A DNA stretch of 64,000 nt from an uncultured Pelagibacteraceae bacterium. GTDB lineage: Bacteria; Pseudomonadota; Alphaproteobacteria; Pelagibacterales; Pelagibacteraceae. The notes beneath the pieces are model-generated. The model worked only from the letters and a program-made list of their open reading frames with translations. It was not told where the DNA came from and searched no databases. Shown one piece after another: positions 7,674-16,617 of the stretch (position 1 is the stretch's first letter; each line of letters opens with the position of its first letter). The translations under genes were made by a program, and so were the position numbers. Location of the stretch: positions 1-64,000 of the forward strand of contig CACPKA010000002.1 of NCBI GenBank assembly GCA_902634485.1, in the 5' to 3' direction.

Positions 7674-8231
7674 AAAATTTATAATTCTAACATAATCTTC
7701 CTTATTAATATCCATAACCTTTTTTGAAGTTTCAAAATCAAAACCTGATCTTGCTAATATTGATATATCTTTTTTATAAAAAAGTGATCTATTGTCATCG
7801 TCCCTAGCTGGTCCAATTCTTTTTTTCTTACATATTTTAATTGCTGAAAAGAAATCTTGATCTTCATTGTTTTCTTTAATTTTATTTATTGCATCTTGAA
7901 TATACTTATCTTGAATTCCTTTAGATATTAAATAATTTCTTATTTTATTTATAGAGCTACCTCTTTGTATAAGATTTTTTGATTTGGTTTCAGAATAAAA
8001 CTTGTCGTTAATAAATTTTGTTTTTTCGAGATCTTCAGTAACAACATTGATCAAATCAGTAATATCGCTTTTTTTAATAGGCGAAATAGAAGATTTTAAA
8101 TATTTTTTTAACAAATAGGTCTTTAGTTGCTGCTTTGAAGGCGTATATTTTTCAATATAGTTAAAAGCAAATCTTCTCATTTCTTCAATTGTCATTTCCA
8201 AATTTTTTTTTTTATTTTTTATAGGAATCAT
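7668..8231 (-). CDS. recX: RecX-family regulatory protein
   Basis: A RecX-like protein of about 187 residues from the chosen start. RecX binds RecA filaments and limits recombinase activity. The family's three-helix repeats are visible: the first around MRRFAFNYIEKYTPSKQQLKTYLLKK, then LIQRGSSINKIRNYLISKGIQ, and a third near the C-terminus (SGFDFETSKKVMD). The frame is open up to 8276, but that ATG would lie inside the divergent ABA4-like gene. I chose the ATG at 8231 (MIPIKNKKK); MTIEEMRRF at 8195 is a third candidate. Sequence is divergent, as is usual for RecX. Confidence 0.75.
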   Translation of the reverse strand: MIPIKNKKKNLEMTIEEMRRFAFNYIEKYTPSKQQLKTYLLKKYLKSSISPIKKSDITDLINVVTEDLEKTKFINDKFYSETKSKNLIQRGSSINKIRNYLISKGIQDKYIQDAINKIKENNEDQDFFSAIKICKKKRIGPARDDDNRSLFYKKDISILARSGFDFETSKKVMDINKEDYVRIINFL

Positions 8232-8264
8232 TGAATGATGTAATATAATATATTTTTTGAATTT

Positions 8265-8738
8265 ATGACTGATCAAATTTACAATTTTTTTACTACTGAC
8301 ATGATATATATGTGGTTAACTATAGGTGTACTACCCTTTTGGGTTATATTATTTTTTTTTCCTCAAAGTAGAATTTGTAAAATTTTTGTAACTTCTGTAT
8401 TTCCTATTATAGTTTTTGTTGCTGTTGATTCATATTTATTATTTGAATTATATCATAATAAATTTGATTTTTTATATGCATTTAATCTTTATTTAAATTT
8501 AGATGAACTAACTAATATAATGGCTGATAAAAATTATCTAATTTTGTTTTGGGTTCATTTTTTAGCTATAAATTTATTTTGTGGATGTTGGATAGTAAGA
8601 GATTATCAAAAAACATCTATGTCAAAATTTTTAGCTTTTTTTCCATTGCTGTTAACATATTTTATAGGTCCAATTGGACTTTTTTTTTATTGGATTTTAA
8701 GGATTTTCTACAGCAAGAAAATTGATTTATATGAGTAA
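8265..8738 (+). CDS. ABA4-like (DUF4281) membrane protein
   Basis: A 157-residue protein with four hydrophobic segments. It matches the ABA4-like family at its key places: PFWVILFFFP at residues 24-33, a DELTN motif in the middle, HFLAINLFCGCWIVRD around 92-107, and GPIGLFFYW near 135-143. Plant ABA4 is linked to neoxanthin formation; bacterial members have no agreed role. A TATAAT hexamer lies about 16 bases upstream of the ATG. The stop overlaps the start of the downstream isomerase gene by 8 bases. Confidence 0.7.
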   Translation: MTDQIYNFFTTDMIYMWLTIGVLPFWVILFFFPQSRICKIFVTSVFPIIVFVAVDSYLLFELYHNKFDFLYAFNLYLNLDELTNIMADKNYLILFWVHFLAINLFCGCWIVRDYQKTSMSKFLAFFPLLLTYFIGPIGLFFYWILRIFYSKKIDLYE

Positions 8739-9321
8739 ATATATTGATTTTTATTTTGATTTTATTAGCCCATACTCTTATATAGCCCACAAAAAAATTC
8801 GACTGATTGAAAAAAAACAGAATATTAAATTTAAATATAAGCCAATTTTATTGGGTGGTCTTCATAATTTAAGTGGCATTACGGCGCCAGCATTTATTAA
8901 AAAAAAATCTAAATTTATCGTTCGAGATTGTCAGATGGTAGCAAAAAAATCAAATATTAACTTCAAATTTAATCCAAAATTTCCAATAAATAGTTTGGAT
9001 TTGATGCGCGGGATTCTTACAATTAAACCTAAGCAAAAAAAAAATTATATAGATAGTTTTTATGATGCTTATTGGAATTACAAATTAAATTTAAAAAATA
9101 AAAAAATTATTTCTAATATTTTAAAAAAAAATAAAATTAACAAAACTTTATTTTTTAAAAAAATAAATAATAAAAAAATAAAAGATAGACTAAAAAAACT
9201 AACTAAAGAAGCTTTTAAAAAAGATATTTTTGGTGCACCTACATTTGTGGTAAATAACAAAATTTTTTGGGGTCAAGATAGATTAGATTATGCTTTAGAG
9301 GAGTATAAGCGCTCTATTTAA
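8731..9321 (+). CDS. 2-hydroxychromene-2-carboxylate isomerase-like DsbA-fold protein
   Basis: A 196-residue thioredoxin/DsbA-fold protein of the NahD/kappa-GST type. The N-terminal IDFYFDFISPYSYIAHKK (residues 4-21) replaces the redox CxxC by a Ser in the SPYSY motif, as expected for isomerases and kappa-class GSTs. The cis-Pro region FGAPTFVVNNKIFWGQDRLDY near the C-terminus is also diagnostic. The substrate in this organism is not obvious; glutathione-dependent isomerisation is the family reaction. The ATG at 8731 is preferred over a TTG three codons upstream. It overlaps the ABA4-like gene and the convergent rhodanese gene by 8 bases each. Confidence 0.85.
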   Translation: MSKYIDFYFDFISPYSYIAHKKIRLIEKKQNIKFKYKPILLGGLHNLSGITAPAFIKKKSKFIVRDCQMVAKKSNINFKFNPKFPINSLDLMRGILTIKPKQKKNYIDSFYDAYWNYKLNLKNKKIISNILKKNKINKTLFFKKINNKKIKDRLKKLTKEAFKKDIFGAPTFVVNNKIFWGQDRLDYALEEYKRSI

Positions 9322-9697
9322 TTTTAAAACCCATATTTTTCATTAAATTAAAGCCACCGGCTACATGAGAAACTTTATCAAAACCCATCTCTTTTAAAGT
9401 TTTTGCAGCTAGAGCAGATCTGCCTCCTGCGGCACAAAATAATACGATTTCTTTATTTAAATCTAATTTTTCTTTTTCGACTAAAGGACTCTCTGGATGC
9501 ATATAAAATTCTAATAACCCTCGAGGAACATTAATTGAATTTTCAATTGATCCCTCGTTTTGCAATTCTATAACATCTCTAATATCTATTAAATTACACT
9601 CTTTATTTTCTACTTTCTTTAAAGCTTCGTCAGGCGAAATGGTTTTTACTATATTTAACGCTTCTTCTACTAGTGTTTTAGATGATTTAATATTCAT
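9314..9697 (-). CDS. Rhodanese-like sulfurtransferase
   Basis: A single-domain rhodanese of about 127 residues. The active-site loop is CAAGGRSALAAKTL with the catalytic Cys, preceded by LIDIRDVIELQNEGSIENS and followed by VAGGF, all standard family landmarks. It would move a sulfane sulfur from a donor to a thiol acceptor in the cytoplasm; no signal peptide is seen. The frame is open 11 codons further upstream, but MNIKSSKTL is the better start because the longer version would run across the start of the divergent gene at 9719. Confidence 0.88.
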   Translation of the reverse strand: MNIKSSKTLVEEALNIVKTISPDEALKKVENKECNLIDIRDVIELQNEGSIENSINVPRGLLEFYMHPESPLVEKEKLDLNKEIVLFCAAGGRSALAAKTLKEMGFDKVSHVAGGFNLMKNMGFKIK

Positions 9698-9718
9698 TTT
9701 GCGATAAAGTATATACAA

Positions 9719-10750
9719 ATGAAGATTCAAAAAAAAGTAAATAAATCATCTTTTTTTAAAAAATTTTTTATAAAGATTTGTAGAGTATTAGGTTATGAAA
9801 TTATTGATCAAGCTAATTTTCATTTACCAGTTACCAACCAAGACATTAATGATGATTTATCTAAAATTGGTGAAAGATCTTTAACTATGCCTATGGGCAA
9901 AGTTGAGATTACAAGACCAGTTAAATCTCTAACTATTATCTTAAGAACATGCTCATCTGTAAATATGCTTACTCAATCGAAGAAAAGATTGTTCGATATG
10001 AAAAAATCAGAATATACTTTAAGATCTCTAAACTCAATAATTAATTCTATAAATTTTGCAAAAAAACTGTTTGAGAATATAAATATAAAACTAATTATTG
10101 TTGATCACAATTCCGAAAATCATGTAATTGATAAAATGAAGTCTATGATTTCTAATCAATTTTTTAACAGCAAGTTTTTAAAACTAAATGTTGATGATTT
10201 TAAAGGGTCTATCAATTCCATAAATGAAAAAAATGAAAAAGTAAGTGATAATCAAATTTCGAACATGGCAAATATTCATCAATCACTAATTTTAGCAAAA
10301 GAATGTGAAGATTTGGTATATTTAGTCGAGGATGACTATATTCATTCTATTGAAGCCATAAACGAAATGGTTTTGGCTTACGAAAAATTATCAAGTTTGC
10401 TTAAAAGAGAATTAATACTTTGTCCCTCTGACTATCCTTATTTATATAGTAAAATTGAAGACTCAAAAATATTATTAGGTAATAAAAAGCACTGGAGATC
10501 AATAAAAGAAACTTTATGCACTTTCTTAATTAGTAAAGAAATGCTGGTAAAACACTGGGATAAGTTAACTTCTACTTGCAAATTTGAACATTATCCTTTT
10601 GAAAAACCTTTTCATGAAATTTACAAAAAGGAGTATTGTTTAAGCCCAATACCATCTTTAGCTATACATTTAACAAATATTAACTCTGTTTTCGGACTGT
10701 CCCCTAATACTGATTGGAAAAAAGTATGGGATGAATGTAAATTAGGTTAA
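9719..10750 (+). CDS. Glycosyltransferase-like protein (GT-A-type), unassigned
   Basis: A 343-residue soluble protein. Residues 69-76 (KSLTIILR) and IKLIIVDHNSEN (123-134) look like the first strands of a nucleotide-sugar-binding fold, and LVYLVEDDYIHS (199-210) has an acidic EDD cluster where GT-A enzymes carry their metal-binding DxD. The N-terminal 60 residues are basic with an Fe/Phe-Lys stretch that might touch the membrane. I do not recognise the subfamily or the acceptor. It stands alone between a divergent rhodanese gene and a convergent HU gene, and is followed by a strong hairpin. Confidence 0.5.
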   Translation: MKIQKKVNKSSFFKKFFIKICRVLGYEIIDQANFHLPVTNQDINDDLSKIGERSLTMPMGKVEITRPVKSLTIILRTCSSVNMLTQSKKRLFDMKKSEYTLRSLNSIINSINFAKKLFENINIKLIIVDHNSENHVIDKMKSMISNQFFNSKFLKLNVDDFKGSINSINEKNEKVSDNQISNMANIHQSLILAKECEDLVYLVEDDYIHSIEAINEMVLAYEKLSSLLKRELILCPSDYPYLYSKIEDSKILLGNKKHWRSIKETLCTFLISKEMLVKHWDKLTSTCKFEHYPFEKPFHEIYKKEYCLSPIPSLAIHLTNINSVFGLSPNTDWKKVWDECKLG

Positions 10751-10764
10751 TTCAACAAAATTAA

Positions 10765-10795
10765 GATAACAGCCTTATTAAATAAGGCTGTTATC
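10765..10795. terminator. Bidirectional terminator hairpin
   Basis: A perfect 14-bp stem, GATAACAGCCTTAT against ATAAGGCTGTTATC, with a 3-base loop. It sits between two convergent genes (glycosyltransferase-like and HU), the usual place for a shared terminator. The U-tract is weak on both sides, so termination strength is uncertain. Confidence 0.75.
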
Positions 10796-10804
10796 AATAT
10801 GATT

Positions 10805-11080
10805 TTATTTATTAAATATTTCTTTAAGTGCTTTAGCAGGTAAAAACTTCACTTTTTGAGAAGCAGCTATTTGGATTTGTTCACCAGTTCTTGGGTTTCT
10901 TCCAATTCTAGCCTTCCTTTTTGCTACTTTGTAAGTACCAAAACCAGCTATTTTAACTGAGTCATCACCTTTTAAGGCATCTAAAATAGTATTGGTAATA
11001 GTATCAAAAGTACGTTCTGCATCAGCTTTGCTCTGGTTTAAAGAACCAGCTAATTTAGCGACTAATTGTTTTTTATTCAT
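10805..11080 (-). CDS. hup: HU-family DNA-binding protein
   Basis: A 91-residue histone-like protein, the normal HU length. The core AGFGTYKVAKRKARIGRNPRTG and the DNA-binding arm around residues 55-75 (NPRTGEQIQIAAS) are intact; the family's proline at the arm tip is in the RNPRTG segment. It bends and compacts DNA as a dimer. A strong GGAG ribosome-binding site lies just upstream of the ATG, one of the better ones in this window, in line with high expression. The 157 bases between it and rseP hold no gene that I can see. Confidence 0.96.
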   Translation of the reverse strand: MNKKQLVAKLAGSLNQSKADAERTFDTITNTILDALKGDDSVKIAGFGTYKVAKRKARIGRNPRTGEQIQIAASQKVKFLPAKALKEIFNK

Positions 11081-11237
11081 TTTAGCTCCGGTTTTATAGG
11101 TTTTAGACTTTGATAATTGCTATAAAACCTCATAAATCAAGCTTTTTTTTAGTGTTATTAGACTAAGAAACTACAAGATATAGTGTTTTTTAAAAAGCCT
11201 TGAATTTGTTGACTTTTTTGAGTTTTAAAAAATATTA

Positions 11238-12347
11238 TTAAAACAATCCAATGTCTTTTAAATCATTAAAAGTTGCAAAAAACATCAATGACAATAGTAA
11301 AAACATCCCGATTCGAAAAAAACCTTCTTGAGTTTTTTGACTTAAAGGTCTTCCTAAAATTTTTTCAAACGCATAAAACATTAAATGTCCACCGTCTAAT
11401 AACGGTATTGGAAATAAATTTATTAATCCTAAACTAATTGAAATATAAGCCATCATGCTTAAAAAAGGGAGAATACCAAATTCTGCAACTTGGCCAGTAA
11501 CTTTTGCAATACGAATTGGTCCACCGAGTTGTGAGCTATCACCAGTACCTTTTATTATGCTGAACAAATACTTTAAAGTGGATGAACAAACAAAATAAAC
11601 TTCATTAAATGAATAGTAAACAGATTTAGCAGGTCCAAGTTTTACATGGTTTATTTGGTTATTATAAGCTCCAATTTGAATACCTACCATTCTTTTATTT
11701 ATTTTGTTTCCAAGATTATCTTCAGTGTCAACCATTTCAGGTTTAACTTTAAACATCATTTCATTATCAAATCGTGAAATCGTAAAATTAATATATTCAC
11801 CAGTAGACATAGCAATAAACTTGGATACATCTAAAATGCTTTTAACCTTATTATTATCTACAGAGATAATGACATCATTTTTTTTAAGACCAGCAACAAA
11901 AGCAGGGCTATCTTTTTTAACTTCATTAATAACAGCAGGTGTAAAATCTTTTCCTACAAAAGTGTAAATAAAAAAAAATATAACAATTGCTAAAATGAAA
12001 TTAGCAATTGGACCAGCTGCCACAATTAAAGATCTTTGATAAAGTGGTTTTAGAATGAAAAGTTTTTTTTGATCTTCTTCACTATATTTTTTTAAAACTT
12101 CATCTTGATCGGCTTGACTAAATACATTTCTATCACCAAAAAATTTTACATAACCGCCTAAAGGTATCCAGCAAATTTTCCATCTAGTTCCAGATTTATC
12201 ATTCCAGCCAAATATTTCTTTTCCAAAACCTATAGAAAAATCAGTTACTCCAACTCCATATTTTTTAGCAAAATAATAATGGCCATATTCATGAATGAAT
12301 ACAACCACTAAAATTAAAATTATAAACGGTAAAATAAAATTAATCAT
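11238..12347 (-). CDS. rseP: Site-2 intramembrane zinc protease RseP
   Basis: A 369-residue M50 metalloprotease of the inner membrane. The zinc motif HEYGH is at residues 19-23 in the first membrane span, followed by the substrate-site segment GYGVGVTDFSIGFG-like region. A single PDZ domain covers about residues 125-205, and the third zinc ligand is in the NLFPIPLLDGGHL motif. It cleaves membrane-bound anti-sigma factors or signal-peptide remnants. One PDZ domain rather than the two of E. coli is seen in many alphaproteobacteria. It lies 19 bases after the thiV stop on the same strand. Confidence 0.93.
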   Translation of the reverse strand: MINFILPFIILILVVVFIHEYGHYYFAKKYGVGVTDFSIGFGKEIFGWNDKSGTRWKICWIPLGGYVKFFGDRNVFSQADQDEVLKKYSEEDQKKLFILKPLYQRSLIVAAGPIANFILAIVIFFFIYTFVGKDFTPAVINEVKKDSPAFVAGLKKNDVIISVDNNKVKSILDVSKFIAMSTGEYINFTISRFDNEMMFKVKPEMVDTEDNLGNKINKRMVGIQIGAYNNQINHVKLGPAKSVYYSFNEVYFVCSSTLKYLFSIIKGTGDSSQLGGPIRIAKVTGQVAEFGILPFLSMMAYISISLGLINLFPIPLLDGGHLMFYAFEKILGRPLSQKTQEGFFRIGMFLLLSLMFFATFNDLKDIGLF

Positions 12348-12366
12348 TTAAATTATTTTAACTATT

Positions 12367-13797
12367 TTATTTAATTTTCCAAGCAAGTATTGGAACAAAA
12401 GTTGCGACTAAAAATGACATAAACAGCAATGATTGCGACATAAATGCAGGAAAATTACTTATTGGAAATAATATTCCTATAAGAATTGATTTTGAAAAAT
12501 CTGGGCTAGGAAATAACATCAATCCAAAAAATAAACCAAATAAAATTGCTATATAGATATTGCTTTTATTAAGGTTTTTATTGTAGAAACCATAAAAGAC
12601 ACTTAATACCGCTGAACAACATAGTAAATCTGCTAATAAAAATAAATACAGAATACTCAATCCCCTAGAAGATATAAAAAAAGCAATTATAGATAATCCA
12701 ACAATAATAAATTTTGATAATTTGAAATAATCACCTTTAAATTTTATTATTTTATTTAAATCTACAATTATCAAGCTAGAAATTGCATTAATTAAGGTAT
12801 CTATACTGCTGACTGTTAAAGAAATAGCTAAAATAATTAAAATTATAGTAATTATTAAAACTTGATCATTTAAGAGCAATGAAAAAAAAGCTAAATCTGG
12901 AACTAAATTTGGGTTTTTCGATATTGCTACAAGACCAGTAAATCCCATGAAAAAAACAACTGGCAAAATAATTAAAAAAGAAAAAATTAAACTTTTTCTT
13001 AAGATTTTAATATTTTTTGCTGCATAAACTCTTTGCCAATTACCTTGATGAAATAAATTTGTAGCAGCTACAGCTATAAAAAATGTCAACCCAGCAGTAA
13101 AATTCGGTAAATAGCTGCTGCTTAATAAAAAAGGCTTATTTTGCCTAACAAAATCAAAATTAAATTCATTATTGTTAAAAGAATTTAAATAATTAAATGA
13201 AAATAGTAATAACAATATAATTATAATAAATTGAATATTATCTGTAAAAATTGATGCTCTTAAACCACCATACAACGTATAAACTAGTGAGCTAACTATT
13301 ACAATTAAAGAAGTTTTCCATAAACTTATTCCAGAAATATATTTTATTAGCATTGAAACAGCGGTTACTTCAGCAATTAAAAAAATTAACATATAGAATA
13401 TGGATAAACATAAAATTAATTTAAATAATCTCTTTCCAAATTTTATTCTTATTACTTCAGTTAAACTTTTGCCTTTTGGAAAAAATCTTCTAAATTTATC
13501 TCCTAAAAAATAAAGCACAAATAGTGGAAATGCTGTTCCTAAAGAATAACCTATTACAGCTCCTATTCCTCCCCAAGTTGCTGCTGAAGAAGGGCCAAAA
13601 AGTATCCAAGCACCTAGTGCGGAAGCAACGAAACTTGTTGTTAATGATAATGTATTAATATCCCTATTTGCTACTAAATAATTATTTAGACCTTTATTTT
13701 TTAGTGAATAAAAAATTCCAACAATAACGAAAGTGAAAGATAAAATTAATATTAACAAAAGTGCAAAACTTTGATTAATAATATTTAAATTATCCAT
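12367..13797 (-). CDS. thiV: Sodium:solute symporter under TPP control, ThiV-type (thiamin pyrimidine precursor transporter)
   Basis: A 476-residue SSS-family permease with about 13 hydrophobic segments. Typical SSS features include GAWILFGPSSAATWGGIGAVIGYSLG near residues 57-80 and TLYGGLRASIFTDNIQ around 173-188. A TPP riboswitch lies directly in front of the start, with its GGGAGA end acting as the ribosome-binding site. In Pelagibacter an SSS transporter in this arrangement has been named ThiV and proposed to import the thiamin pyrimidine moiety (HMP). The riboswitch supports a thiamin-related substrate; which one is inference. rseP follows after 19 bases. Confidence 0.85.
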   Translation of the reverse strand: MDNLNIINQSFALLLILILSFTFVIVGIFYSLKNKGLNNYLVANRDINTLSLTTSFVASALGAWILFGPSSAATWGGIGAVIGYSLGTAFPLFVLYFLGDKFRRFFPKGKSLTEVIRIKFGKRLFKLILCLSIFYMLIFLIAEVTAVSMLIKYISGISLWKTSLIVIVSSLVYTLYGGLRASIFTDNIQFIIIILLLLFSFNYLNSFNNNEFNFDFVRQNKPFLLSSSYLPNFTAGLTFFIAVAATNLFHQGNWQRVYAAKNIKILRKSLIFSFLIILPVVFFMGFTGLVAISKNPNLVPDLAFFSLLLNDQVLIITIILIILAISLTVSSIDTLINAISSLIIVDLNKIIKFKGDYFKLSKFIIVGLSIIAFFISSRGLSILYLFLLADLLCCSAVLSVFYGFYNKNLNKSNIYIAILFGLFFGLMLFPSPDFSKSILIGILFPISNFPAFMSQSLLFMSFLVATFVPILAWKIK

Positions 13798-13801
13798 TAT
13801 T

Positions 13802-13866
13802 CTCCCTTTCTGAATTACCGGACAGGTTATAAGGGTATTATCTCAGTCTTTCGACACCCCTTTGAT
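13802..13866 (-). promoter_or_regulatory. TPP (thiamin pyrophosphate) riboswitch, compact form
   Basis: Read on the minus strand, this leader contains the conserved TPP aptamer blocks in order: AGGGGTG, then CTGAGATAATACCC, then AACCTGTCCGG and a final AAAGGGAGA. Helix P3 is reduced to 3 bp (GTC/GAC) capped by a GAAA loop, and the P4/P5 arm is also short, so the element is about 65 bases. The terminal GGGAG is 4 bases from the thiV ATG. Ligand binding would hide the ribosome-binding site, pointing to translational control. I see no terminator hairpin. Confidence 0.9.
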
Positions 13867-13870
13867 TAAA

Positions 13871-13899
13871 ACTTTACAGGAAGCTTAAATTAAAAGCAA
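13871..13899 (-). promoter_or_regulatory. Candidate promoter for the riboswitch-thiV transcript
   Basis: TTGCTT (-35, 13894-13899) and TAAAGT (-10, 13871-13876) on the minus strand are separated by exactly 17 bases. The predicted transcript start would be at about 13864, right at the 5' edge of the TPP aptamer. The -35 element lies inside the 3' end of fbpC. If real, thiV is uncoupled from the iron-transport operon upstream. Confidence 0.4.
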
Positions 13900-14951
13900 A
13901 CTATATGATCAATGTAAATTGGTCTTTTAATTCCAAATTTTTCATCAACTTGATGTTGATGAATGTGATGAGAATGAACTAAAACTGGTATTAAGTGATT
14001 TGTTTTTGTTTTAAGAGTATATATAAAATTTGTTCCTCTAAACTTTCTGTCAACAACCTCCAACTTTAAATTACTTTTATCATCATGTTCAAGATCTTCT
14101 GGTTGTAATAATAATTTTACATCTGAACCTTTTGGATAATGTTTGATAAAATTACCTTTTATAGTGCCTAGATCTTCATTTTCTAGACTATTTTCTCCAG
14201 TTACTTTTGCAGGAATCAATATTCCTCTATTCAAAAAACTTACTACCTCTTCTGAATTTGGAAAATGGTAAACATTATAAGGATCATCATATTGTTTTAA
14301 CTGATCTTTTAAAATTACGCCACATTTTGATCCTAGATAAAAAGCTTCGTAAGAGTCATGAGTTACTACAATGGTTGTTATTTTTAATTCGTTTAAAAGT
14401 TTTTTTAGTTGGACTTGTATTTCTTCTTTAAAACTTTGATCAACGTTTGATAATGGTTCATCTAATAATAAAAGATCAGGTTGTGTAACTAATGATCTAG
14501 CAAGAGCTGCTCTTTGTGCTTCTCCTGCACTTATTTGGTGAGGATATTTATGTAATATCTTTTCTATATTTAACAATTTAATTATTTTTTTAGGGCTTAA
14601 TTTCTTTTTTCTATTAGGCTTTTTTGCTTCTGCACCTAAATATATATTTTTTTCAACCGTATAATGCGGAAATAAACTATTTTCTTGAAATGATAGAGAT
14701 ATATTTCGATTTTCTGGTTCAATATGATCTCTTGCTGAAGATAAAATGTTATTTTTAAGTTTTATTGATCCAGATTTAATTTTTTCTAATCCTGCGATTG
14801 TTCTAAGGATTGTGGTTTTGCCAACCCCAGATGGTCCCAAAAGACAAATTATATCTCCCTTATTTTCAATATTAAAAGATACATTTTTTACTTTAGTTTT
14901 TCCCCCAGCTCTAAAACTAACATTTTTAACTTCTAAAAAATTGTTACTCAT
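13890..14951 (-). CDS. fbpC: Ferric-iron ABC transporter ATP-binding protein
   Basis: A 353-residue ABC ATPase. Walker A is GPSGVGKTT at residues 39-47, the signature is ISAGEAQRAALAR (Ala in place of the usual second Gly), and Walker B is LLLLDEPLSNVD, followed by the switch His in VVTHD. The C-terminal 120 residues form a TOBE-like regulatory region seen in FbpC/PotA-type proteins. It overlaps the permease gene by 8 bases and belongs to the fbpA-fbpB-fbpC unit that imports Fe(III) from the periplasm. Confidence 0.9.
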   Translation of the reverse strand: MSNNFLEVKNVSFRAGGKTKVKNVSFNIENKGDIICLLGPSGVGKTTILRTIAGLEKIKSGSIKLKNNILSSARDHIEPENRNISLSFQENSLFPHYTVEKNIYLGAEAKKPNRKKKLSPKKIIKLLNIEKILHKYPHQISAGEAQRAALARSLVTQPDLLLLDEPLSNVDQSFKEEIQVQLKKLLNELKITTIVVTHDSYEAFYLGSKCGVILKDQLKQYDDPYNVYHFPNSEEVVSFLNRGILIPAKVTGENSLENEDLGTIKGNFIKHYPKGSDVKLLLQPEDLEHDDKSNLKLEVVDRKFRGTNFIYTLKTKTNHLIPVLVHSHHIHQHQVDEKFGIKRPIYIDHIVCF

Positions 14952-16563
14952 CCTTATCTCTTAAAATATATTTAGACGTAAGTAAAATAAAGAAACTTGC
15001 AATAATTATCAAACATAATGATGGGACTGCGGCAGCTTCTAATAAATCTTCAGATGCAGAAATATATGCAGTAGTCGCAAAAGTCTCAAAATTAAAAGGT
15101 CTCAAAATTAGTGTAATTGGCAATTCCCTGATTATTTCTAGTGAAATTAATATAATAACAAATAAAAGTGAATTTCTTAAATAAGGAATGTGAATATTTA
15201 AAAAAGTTTTTGTTTTAGAATATCCAAGAAGATAAGCGCTCTCATCAACAGCAATATTAATTTTTTCATATCCTGATTTGATTCCATTAAAAGCTAATGA
15301 ATAAAATCTTACAAAATAAACTAAAACTAAACCTAGAACAGAACCAATAAATATTTTTTTAATTGATAAAAAACCTAATGCTTTAATCATATTTTCATCT
15401 AACCATGCAATAAAAGTTATAAATGCTATAGCAAGAATCACTCCTGGTATTGCATATCCTGATATTGATAAAGTAGATAATATATTTAAAATTTTTTTGT
15501 TTGAAACCCTATTTCCATAATTAGAGATTAAAGCAAAAAATATTAAAACCAAACTTGATAGAGAGACTAGATATAAAGTATTCACCAAAAGATCAATTAT
15601 TTGAAAGTCAATCAAATTTTCTGGAAATTTAATTGTCCAGTATAACATTTGACTTAATGGAAATAAAAAACTTAAAAAAAATAGAACAAAACAAAATAAA
15701 AACGCAGAAAAAGATTTAACTCCGTTAATTTTTATTTTTTCTTTTTTCTTGAACCCACCTTTTGTTTCCAAATGATACTTGGCTTTTTTTCTAGATAAAT
15801 TTTCAGTTAAAAATAATATAAAGATAAATATCAAAAGAAAAAAGGATATTCGATTTGCGAATGCCAAATCATCAAAAGCTATCCAAGCATTATAAATACC
15901 TGTTGTTAAAGTGTTTACAGAGAAAAAATCTACCGCTCCAAATTCAGCTAGAGTTTCCATTGCTACTAATGATAAACCTGCAACAATAGCAGGGCGTGCA
16001 GCAGGTAATATTATTGAATAAAAAGATTTAATTTTTGAAAAACCGAGGTTTCTACCTAATTCTATTAAATTTTGAGATTGATATAAAAATGATGATCTGG
16101 CGAGTATATACACGTAAACATACAGAGAGAAAGAAATTGATAGTATCAACCCGAACATACCGCTAAATTTTGGTATATATTTGTTGTAGCTTCCATCTCC
16201 AAAAAGGTATTTTAAAATTGTAAATGCCGTTCCATAATTTTCAAAAAAAGCAAATAAAGAATAAGCATAAATATAAGGAGGTACTGCAAAAGACAGTATT
16301 AGAGCCCATTTAAAAAAATTAGCACCAGGAAATTGATAAAAAGAAACTAAGTATGCTGACCCTACTCCTAGAATAAACGTTAAAAATAAAACTCCGATCA
16401 AAAGAGTTAATGAATTAAATATATATTCGAAAAAAAAGGTTTGTTTAAGAATTTCAAAATAATTTGAGGTGTCTTGAAAAAAACTACTAAAAACTGTTAA
16501 AATTGGAATTGCAACTGTTAGTGAAACAATTATTGAGCTTAAATACCAAAAATTTATTCTCAT
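14944..16563 (-). CDS. fbpB: Ferric-iron ABC transporter permease (two-domain)
   Basis: A 539-residue permease with about 12 membrane spans in two similar halves, the fused layout of FbpB/ThiP-type transporters. Each half has an EAA-loop: ELGRNLGFSKIKSFYSIILPAARPAIVAG around residues 165-195, and a counterpart ESAYLLGYSKTKTFLNIHIPYLRNS in the C-terminal half. It forms the channel for iron handed over by FbpA. Between it and fbpA lie a 57-residue Cys-rich frame and a terminator-like hairpin, so the permease is probably made at a lower level than the binding protein. Confidence 0.9.
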   Translation of the reverse strand: MRINFWYLSSIIVSLTVAIPILTVFSSFFQDTSNYFEILKQTFFFEYIFNSLTLLIGVLFLTFILGVGSAYLVSFYQFPGANFFKWALILSFAVPPYIYAYSLFAFFENYGTAFTILKYLFGDGSYNKYIPKFSGMFGLILSISFSLYVYVYILARSSFLYQSQNLIELGRNLGFSKIKSFYSIILPAARPAIVAGLSLVAMETLAEFGAVDFFSVNTLTTGIYNAWIAFDDLAFANRISFFLLIFIFILFLTENLSRKKAKYHLETKGGFKKKEKIKINGVKSFSAFLFCFVLFFLSFLFPLSQMLYWTIKFPENLIDFQIIDLLVNTLYLVSLSSLVLIFFALISNYGNRVSNKKILNILSTLSISGYAIPGVILAIAFITFIAWLDENMIKALGFLSIKKIFIGSVLGLVLVYFVRFYSLAFNGIKSGYEKINIAVDESAYLLGYSKTKTFLNIHIPYLRNSLLFVIILISLEIIRELPITLILRPFNFETFATTAYISASEDLLEAAAVPSLCLIIIASFFILLTSKYILRDKDE

Positions 16564-16617
16564 ATTATAATCCGCCTTATAATCATGAAAAGTACATTAA
16601 AATTTATAAAATTAAAA

